The notes beneath the pieces are model-generated. The model ran no database searches and was not told the DNA's origin. It saw only the letters and a program-made list of their open reading frames with translations. Of a stretch of DNA of 64,000 bases, positions 59,217 to 64,000 are shown piece by piece. The stretch covers positions 1-64,000 of the forward strand of contig NZ_CACVAD010000014.1 in the NCBI RefSeq assembly GCF_902726545.1. Reading direction: 5' to 3'. This DNA is from Yersinia artesiana. Its GTDB lineage: Bacteria > Pseudomonadota > Gammaproteobacteria > Enterobacterales > Enterobacteriaceae. The stretch's first letter is position 1. The number at the start of each line of letters is the position of its first letter. The position numbers and the translations under genes were made by a program.

Positions 59217-60461
59217 TTATGCATACACCGGTAACAGACCCAATAACGCTGCAATATGAGCCACAGCATTGACCAGGCCAAACAGAATAATAAAGCCAAT
59301 CATAAAGCGCCCGCCCGGTGCGCGATAACTTGCTTGTGGGAAGCGTTTACGGCTGGCGCGCGCCATCAATGCAGGGACAATAACTGCCCAAATGGTGGCG
59401 GCTAAACCAGCAAAGCCAATGGCGTAGAGAAAGCCATTCGGGAACAACAGCGCCCCGACAGTGGGTGGAACAAAAGTGACGAGTGCTGATTTGGTGCGCC
59501 CGCCGCGGTCATCGGTGAATTTAAAGAAATCAGCAATAAAGTCGAACAAACCAAGGGATACCCCAAGGAATGAGCTGGCTAATGCCATATAAGAGAAGGC
59601 ATTTAGCAGTTGGCTGGTGGCTTGACTGGCAGAGACGGTATCCATCTGTTTCAGCAGGCTACCAATGTTACCGCCATCAGCAATAACTTGTTTGAATGCA
59701 TCCCGGGCAATATTGCCCTGAATGGCGTACTGCCACAGGATATAAATGACCAATGCTATCAATGTGCCAAATAGCAAGCTGCGTACCACTGCTTTACCGT
59801 CTTTATGGTAATACTTCACCAACCCCGGCACATTACCGTGGTAGCCAAAGGAGGTCAGTAAATAGGGCAGTGCAGCTAATGCATAAGGTAAATAACTGGC
59901 ATTGCTATCAGTTTGATTGAACAGAACCGCGCTTTCCACATGGCTAAACATATCACCGACAGACATGACGAATGTAATTACCATTCCGCCGATCAATATG
60001 GTACTTAAGCGGTCAACGGCGCGGGTGGATAACCAGACAATAAATGCCACCAAAACGGCAAAGATAAAGCCCGCACTGGTCTGACCGATACCTGCGATGT
60101 TTTCCAGCGTATGAGTAATAATTGACCCGCCAGCCGAGATATAGGCGTAGGTCAGAATATAAAGAACAAAAGTGATAGATACGCCATTAATGGAGCTCCA
60201 CACCTTACCCAGCAGGTCTTGCACCATGGTGTGGAAACTGGCCCCGCTCGGATAGTTCAGATTGGCTTCCAGAATCATCAAGCCGGAAATCAGCATGCAC
60301 GCCCAAGTATAAATCAGCAGCATGACTGAGCCGCTGAACCAGACTCCCGCCGTCACGATGGGAATTGAGAACATCCCCGCACCTACAGCGGTACCGGCGA
60401 CTATCATTGCGCCGCCGAGGACGGAGGGGCGCGAAAGGGGGTGGGATACTTCCATCGACAT
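59217..60461 (-). CDS. mtr: Tryptophan-specific permease Mtr
   Basis: Eleven-helix proton:aromatic amino-acid symporter of the HAAAP family, 414 residues. Very close to E. coli Mtr: GTAVGAGMFSIP start, GLMILEANLNYPSG, FVLYILTYAYISA, SFGYHGNVPGLVKYY and LFPNGFLYAIGFAGLAATIWA. A TrpR-like operator lies upstream, separated from the gene by an ERIC repeat, so tryptophan repression is likely. Ribosome site GGAG is about 9 bases before the ATG. TnaB is a possible alternative, but no tnaA is nearby and the operator favours Mtr. Confidence 0.88.
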   Translation of the reverse strand: MSMEVSHPLSRPSVLGGAMIVAGTAVGAGMFSIPIVTAGVWFSGSVMLLIYTWACMLISGLMILEANLNYPSGASFHTMVQDLLGKVWSSINGVSITFVLYILTYAYISAGGSIITHTLENIAGIGQTSAGFIFAVLVAFIVWLSTRAVDRLSTILIGGMVITFVMSVGDMFSHVESAVLFNQTDSNASYLPYALAALPYLLTSFGYHGNVPGLVKYYHKDGKAVVRSLLFGTLIALVIYILWQYAIQGNIARDAFKQVIADGGNIGSLLKQMDTVSASQATSQLLNAFSYMALASSFLGVSLGLFDFIADFFKFTDDRGGRTKSALVTFVPPTVGALLFPNGFLYAIGFAGLAATIWAVIVPALMARASRKRFPQASYRAPGGRFMIGFIILFGLVNAVAHIAALLGLLPVYA

Positions 60462-60477
60462 TTAATTCGGCTCCAAA

Positions 60478-60603
60478 TATCCTTCATCCTTGACGCTACA
60501 GCAGCGTTAGCTGCACTTACTAACCCGAATCACTTACTTGTTGTAAGCTCATCGGGATTCGTTCGTTTGCCGCCTTGCTGTAACGCCAATGACTTTGGAT
60601 ATA
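60478..60603. repeat. ERIC repeat in the mtr leader
   Basis: About 126 bp from TATCCTTCATCCTTGACGCTACAG through CACTTACTTGTTGTAAGCTCATCGGGATT to CTTTGGATAT. It sits between the mtr start codon and the putative TrpR-controlled promoter, so it would form most of the 5' untranslated RNA. Confidence 0.88.
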
Positions 60604-60604
60604 T

Positions 60605-60644
60605 ATAATATGGTAATAGTTCTTTTGTACTAGCTTAATGGTAC
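60605..60644 (-). promoter_or_regulatory. Candidate TrpR operator and mtr promoter
   Basis: GTACTAGCTTAATGGTAC at 60627-60644 resembles the trp operator palindrome (GTACTAGTT...AACTAGTAC), with intact GTAC ends. A minus-strand TATTAT at 60605-60610 could be the -10, placing the operator around the -35 region as in E. coli mtr. Confidence 0.6.
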
Positions 60645-60910
60645 ATGGTGGCGATGAAGCTGTAAACAGATGAATATGCTTATGTGGATAGTTTGGTCAG
60701 TGATTAGTCTTGGTTCGGTGTTCGGTTGCAATTGAATATCGCCCGAATAAGCATTTTTTAGGTTAAAAAGTGAGCTAAAAATGATGAGGTTAGAGGGGGA
60801 AGCTGTGTGCTGGATCGGCTATTGAGCTGTTGAGCAAGGATAGTGCTGGTAGTTAACGAGGGGGGTTGCTATTGTTCGCTGTTATTCCACCAGCCTACAG
60901 GAGCCTGCTG
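60645..60910. other. Gap between the mtr promoter and yeiW
   Basis: About 265 bases; no gene or repeat recognised. The yeiW ribosome site CAGGAG is at the right end. Confidence 0.45.
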
Positions 60911-61165
60911 ATGGACTGTCGCTCAGATTGCGGTGCCTGCTGTATTGCTCCTTCGATTTCCAGCCCGATCCCCGGTATGCCATTCGGCAAGCCTGCCAAT
61001 ACCCGTTGCCTGCATTTGGATAACAATATGCGCTGCGGTATTTTCCATTCGCCATCCCGCCCGGCGGTGTGTGCCAGCCTGCAAGCATTGCCGGAAATGT
61101 GTTTTGATACGCGCGAACAGGCGCTGGTGTATTTGATTAAATTGGAAGCGGATACTGCGCCTTAA
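60911..61165 (+). CDS. yeiW: Cysteine-cluster protein YeiW (UPF0153 / YkgJ family)
   Basis: 84-residue metal-cluster-type protein of unknown function. Cysteines are arranged as in the family: [11 protein letters not shown] at the start, then RCLHL, RCGIF, VCASLQ and MCFDTREQA. It closely matches E. coli YeiW. The start at 60911 is set by homology and a CAGGAG site; a longer in-frame start at 60866 has no homologous residues. Follows mtr divergently. Confidence 0.9.
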   Translation: MDCRSDCGACCIAPSISSPIPGMPFGKPANTRCLHLDNNMRCGIFHSPSRPAVCASLQALPEMCFDTREQALVYLIKLEADTAP

Positions 61166-61198
61166 TCGATGGCTGGCTCGGCGAGAAAGAACGGTGAG

Positions 61199-61272
61199 CC
61201 AAGGGTTTACCGCACCTAGGGGCGCTCCGACGGCTTACGCCGTTACGACCCCAACGGCACGATTCCCCTTGG
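61199..61272. repeat. Palindromic intergenic element between yeiW and torA
   Basis: About 74 bp with outer CCAAGGG/CCCTTGG arms and an inner ACGGC/GCCGT stem, G+C-rich compared with its flanks. No ERIC signature. Possibly a different dispersed repeat family. Confidence 0.45.
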
Positions 61273-61290
61273 TTCAATTTGTCAGCAATA

Positions 61291-61316
61291 TGAGGGCGAT
61301 AATAATATTGCCCTCA
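61291..61316 (-). terminator. Hairpin after torA
   Basis: TGAGGGC/GCCCTCA stem with an AT-rich loop, 18 bases past the torA stop. Lacks a good U-tract. Confidence 0.5.
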
Positions 61317-61333
61317 GTTATTCAACCTAAAGA

Positions 61334-63814
61334 CTAAGCCCCAGCCGGAACTGCATGAGCGGTATTTTTCAGCACTGGCCCGGTGTACTTTTCAATTTCA
61401 AGCTGTGCCATCTGCCCACAGTTACCTTGCGCTAAACTGGACGAGCCGATATCGAAAGTCAGGCAATTAATATTACCGTTCTTACAAATTGAACCCGGTA
61501 CCGACGGCTCGGCGGGATCAAACCATGCCCCTTCGCTTATCCGTACCACCCCTGGCCGCACATCTTCCGTTACCACGGCCCCGACCAAAATCTGCCCTCG
61601 ATCATTAAATGCCCGCACTAAATCGCCGTTCACAATCTGACGCGCGCTGGCATCTTGTGGGCTTATCAGAATGGCTTCGCGATCCGCTACCGCATACTTT
61701 TCGCGTAGTGGCGTGTTATCCAATTGCGAATGCAGGCGGTTGATTGGGTGTGCGGTGTTCAGCGACAGCGGATATTTTTTCGCTTCGGCTCCGCGATACC
61801 ATTCATGAGGTGGCATCCAGGTTGGGATCCCCTGACAATCGGCATACTCCATTTTAGCGATGGTATCGGAGTAGATTTCAATTTTACCCGATGGCGTGCC
61901 AAGTGGGTTGAGTAATGGATTCTCACGATAATCGGCAAAACGTACCCACTGCTTGTTGGCCTCGGGAATGGGGAAGCGAATATAGTTATTTGACTCCCAG
62001 AACATATCGAAAGGCGGCAGGGCGACACGTGCTGTACGGGCCTGTGACTTCATATCGTCATACATTGATTTCAGCCACTGAGTTTCATCTTTACCTTCGG
62101 TAAAGGCATCAATGACCCCCAGTCGAGTCGCCATAGCAGCGAAAATATCAAAATCACTACGGGCTTCATGTTGTGGCGGGACGCACTGATGCATCGGGAA
62201 AACATAAAGCTGCGAATAGTCGCCGCCCATTTCCAAATCGTTGCGTTCATAACTGGTGGTGGCCGGTAACACGATATCGGCGTGTTTAGCGGTGGCAGTC
62301 CAGTAGGGTTCGTTAACCACGATGGTTTCAGGGTGTTGCCAGGCTTTCACCAAATTATTGGTATCCTGATGCTGATGGAAGGTATTCCCGCCAGCCACAT
62401 AGACCATTTTGACATCGGGATAGGTCACTTTGCTGCCATTGAAATCAATGGTTTTACCCGGATTGGCCAGACACTCGGCAATGCGCGCTACCGGAATCGG
62501 TGATGGCGAGTTCTTCGGCGCATTCCCGGCAGAAATCCCCGGTAAAATACCGCCTTTCGCCGTTGGGCTGCCACCGGAAGAGTAGTGGTAGCTGAAACCA
62601 AAGCCGCCACCCGGCAAACCAATTTGGCCGAGCATCGAGGCAACCGTCACCAGCAGCCAGTGTTGTTGCTCACCGTGGTGCTGGCGCTGAATCCCCCAAC
62701 CGCCCATGATCATGGTGCGCTGCTTCGCCATATCGCGTGCCAGTTGGCGTATCACGTCAGCATCGACGCCACTGATATCGGCCGCCCATTCAGCGGTCTT
62801 CGACTGACCGTCAGTTTCCCCGAGCAGATAGGCCTGGAATTTATCGAAGCCAATGGTATAGGTTTTGATAAAGTCCGGATTGTGTAGCTTTTCCGTCAGC
62901 AAGGTATGAGCAATCCCAATGAGCATCGCGCTGTCGGTATAAGGGCGCGGGGCAATCCATTGGGCATTAGTGAATTTGGCGCTGTCATTATGAACCGGGT
63001 CAATGCTAATGACTTTGGTGCCTTTCTTCTTCAGCGCTTCAAAGCCCGTTTGACCAACGTGATCCGGAACGTTCCAACTGTTTTTCAGCGTGATCATTGG
63101 GTTACACCCCCATAGGATCACCAGTTCGCTATTATCCACTACATTAGGCCAGGCAGTTTGTTGTTCGTAAACCTCCATTGACCCCATGACATGAGTCATG
63201 ATCACCTGTGCTGCACCGGTTGAATAGTCACCGGCATAACCGAGGAACCCACCACTCAGGTTCATTAAGCGTTGCAGCAAAGTGCGGCTGTTGTGCAGCA
63301 TACCGACACTTTTCCAGCCATAAGAACCGGCATACAGCGCTTGTGGGCCGTGGTCTTTCTGTACCCGCACGATTTCGTTACACACCAGCTCTGTGGCTTT
63401 GTCCCAACTGACGCGCACCCATTCATCGCGACCACGGAGTTCGGTATGGCTGCCGGGGCCACCTTCCAACCAGCTTTTGCGTACCATCGGGTATTTGATA
63501 CGGTTCTCAGCATGCACTTGATAAGGTGCCATAGTGATCAGGTCATTCGGCCACGGATCATCTTTGACCGGTTGCACGCCAACCATACGCCCATTTTCGA
63601 CGATAGCCTCAAAGGCTCCCCAATGCGCGCCGGTCAGAATGCCTTTCTGCGCCTGACGCAGTGCCAGAAACTGCGGTAATGCCTGACTGATCGCTTGCGC
63701 CAACGCTGATTTTGGCCACAGGCCACCTATCAAAGGCAATGCGGCCAGCGCACTGGTGCCCAATAAGAAGCGACGGCGGCTCATTTGCAAGGGTTGTTGT
63801 TCGTATTTAGTCAT
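61334..63814 (-). CDS. torA: Trimethylamine-N-oxide reductase, molybdopterin subunit (TorA/TorZ type)
   Basis: Periplasmic molybdenum enzyme of the DMSO reductase family that reduces TMAO during anaerobic respiration; 826 residues. A Tat signal SRRRFLLGTS starts the protein and ends near ALA. The Mo-ligand Ser lies in GDYSTGAAQ; GSYGW, YEQQTAWP, WGIQRQHHGEQ, GGGFGFSYHY and KYAVADRE are family features. Residues such as GSYGWKS and WGIQRQ resemble TorZ, while QDASARxIxNGD resembles TorA, so the symbol is approximate. It lies 13 bases after a c-type cytochrome gene, its electron donor. Confidence 0.85.
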   Translation of the reverse strand: MTKYEQQPLQMSRRRFLLGTSALAALPLIGGLWPKSALAQAISQALPQFLALRQAQKGILTGAHWGAFEAIVENGRMVGVQPVKDDPWPNDLITMAPYQVHAENRIKYPMVRKSWLEGGPGSHTELRGRDEWVRVSWDKATELVCNEIVRVQKDHGPQALYAGSYGWKSVGMLHNSRTLLQRLMNLSGGFLGYAGDYSTGAAQVIMTHVMGSMEVYEQQTAWPNVVDNSELVILWGCNPMITLKNSWNVPDHVGQTGFEALKKKGTKVISIDPVHNDSAKFTNAQWIAPRPYTDSAMLIGIAHTLLTEKLHNPDFIKTYTIGFDKFQAYLLGETDGQSKTAEWAADISGVDADVIRQLARDMAKQRTMIMGGWGIQRQHHGEQQHWLLVTVASMLGQIGLPGGGFGFSYHYSSGGSPTAKGGILPGISAGNAPKNSPSPIPVARIAECLANPGKTIDFNGSKVTYPDVKMVYVAGGNTFHQHQDTNNLVKAWQHPETIVVNEPYWTATAKHADIVLPATTSYERNDLEMGGDYSQLYVFPMHQCVPPQHEARSDFDIFAAMATRLGVIDAFTEGKDETQWLKSMYDDMKSQARTARVALPPFDMFWESNNYIRFPIPEANKQWVRFADYRENPLLNPLGTPSGKIEIYSDTIAKMEYADCQGIPTWMPPHEWYRGAEAKKYPLSLNTAHPINRLHSQLDNTPLREKYAVADREAILISPQDASARQIVNGDLVRAFNDRGQILVGAVVTEDVRPGVVRISEGAWFDPAEPSVPGSICKNGNINCLTFDIGSSSLAQGNCGQMAQLEIEKYTGPVLKNTAHAVPAGA

Positions 63815-63827
63815 TTTCGCCTCTTAT

Positions 63828-64000
63828 TTACAGCTTGGCCGGCATATCACTGGCATGCTTTTGTACATATTGTGTCATCACGCGTAACTGTTCCTGAGTC
63901 AGGGAGGTGCGTGGTGCCATGCCTTTGATTACCCCAATCCATTGGTTCGCATTGAAGCGGTCGAGCGCAGTTAAACCGTGGCAGCCGGTGCAGTTAGCCG
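63828..64000 (-). CDS. torC: Membrane-anchored c-type cytochrome of the TMAO reductase (TorC/TorY), partial
   Basis: Only the last 56 codons are in the window; the rest lies beyond the right edge. The heme motif C-T-G-C-H is at the fourth to eighth visible positions, followed by GLTALDRFNANQWIGVIKGM, which closely matches the C-terminal mono-heme domain of TorC and TorY. It passes electrons from menaquinol to the reductase encoded immediately downstream. TorC and TorY cannot be told apart from this fragment. Confidence 0.82.
   Translation of the reverse strand, partial: ANCTGCHGLTALDRFNANQWIGVIKGMAPRTSLTQEQLRVMTQYVQKHASDMPAKL

Overview
The window reads as chromosomal DNA of a Yersinia species, probably from the enterocolitica-like environmental group. 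The core block keeps the gene order of the Escherichia coli 47-49 min region (mepS-rtn-yejABEF-yejG-bcr-rsuA-radD-rplY-yejKLM-tRNA-Pro). It also carries several ERIC repeats of the type common in yersiniae, a Yersinia-like OmpC/micF pair, and moderate G+C. No prophage, integrase, transposase, CRISPR array or rRNA was found.

Layout. 0.4-18.0 kb: a four-gene type I secretion operon of the bapABCD kind. It comprises a giant adhesin of about 4,230 residues built from about 38 Ig-like repeats, then a TolC-type outer-membrane protein, an ABC exporter and an HlyD-type fusion protein, with an ERIC repeat between the second and third genes. 18.0-20.3 kb: antisense sRNA micF, the porin ompC with OmpR-like sites, then tRNA-Ser(TGA) and tRNA-Thr(TGT). 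20.3-33.4 kb: accessory metabolism and sensing. This has ampH, a GPH-family sugar transporter with a KdgR-like site, a metallo-beta-lactamase-fold hydrolase, a chemoreceptor, a LexA-controlled dinI-like gene, a beta-glucoside cluster (RpiR-type regulator, PTS EIIBC, bglA), a periplasmic alpha-carbonic anhydrase and an orphan O-methyltransferase-like gene. 33.7-53.4 kb: conserved core (tRNA-Pro, yejM, yejL, yejK, rplY, radD, rsuA, bcr, yejG, yejFEBA, rtn, mepS, lpxT, yeiR). 53.7-64 kb: a miniature pilin-like gene, the hexuronate genes uxuR/uxuB/uxuA, yeiP (efpL), mtr, yeiW and a torA/torC-type TMAO respiratory pair cut by the window edge.

How it works together. The first operon should export and hold a biofilm adhesin on the cell surface. 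Envelope maintenance is strongly represented (ompC/micF, ampH, yejM, mepS, lpxT). Uptake and use of plant-derived or dietary sugars appears three times: the KdgR-boxed transporter, the beta-glucoside PTS, and the uxu glucuronate branch.

I did not find a convincing wholly new system. The best leads are: repeats inserted into leaders and operon gaps (ERIC in bapB-bapC, ERIC between a TrpR-like operator and mtr, a palindromic MITE-like element beside uxuB); a four-domain higher-order duplication in the adhesin; a 108-residue orphan pilin-like protein; and an O-methyltransferase homologue lacking the usual catalytic His. All family assignments come from reading sequences against remembered homologues; no search was run.
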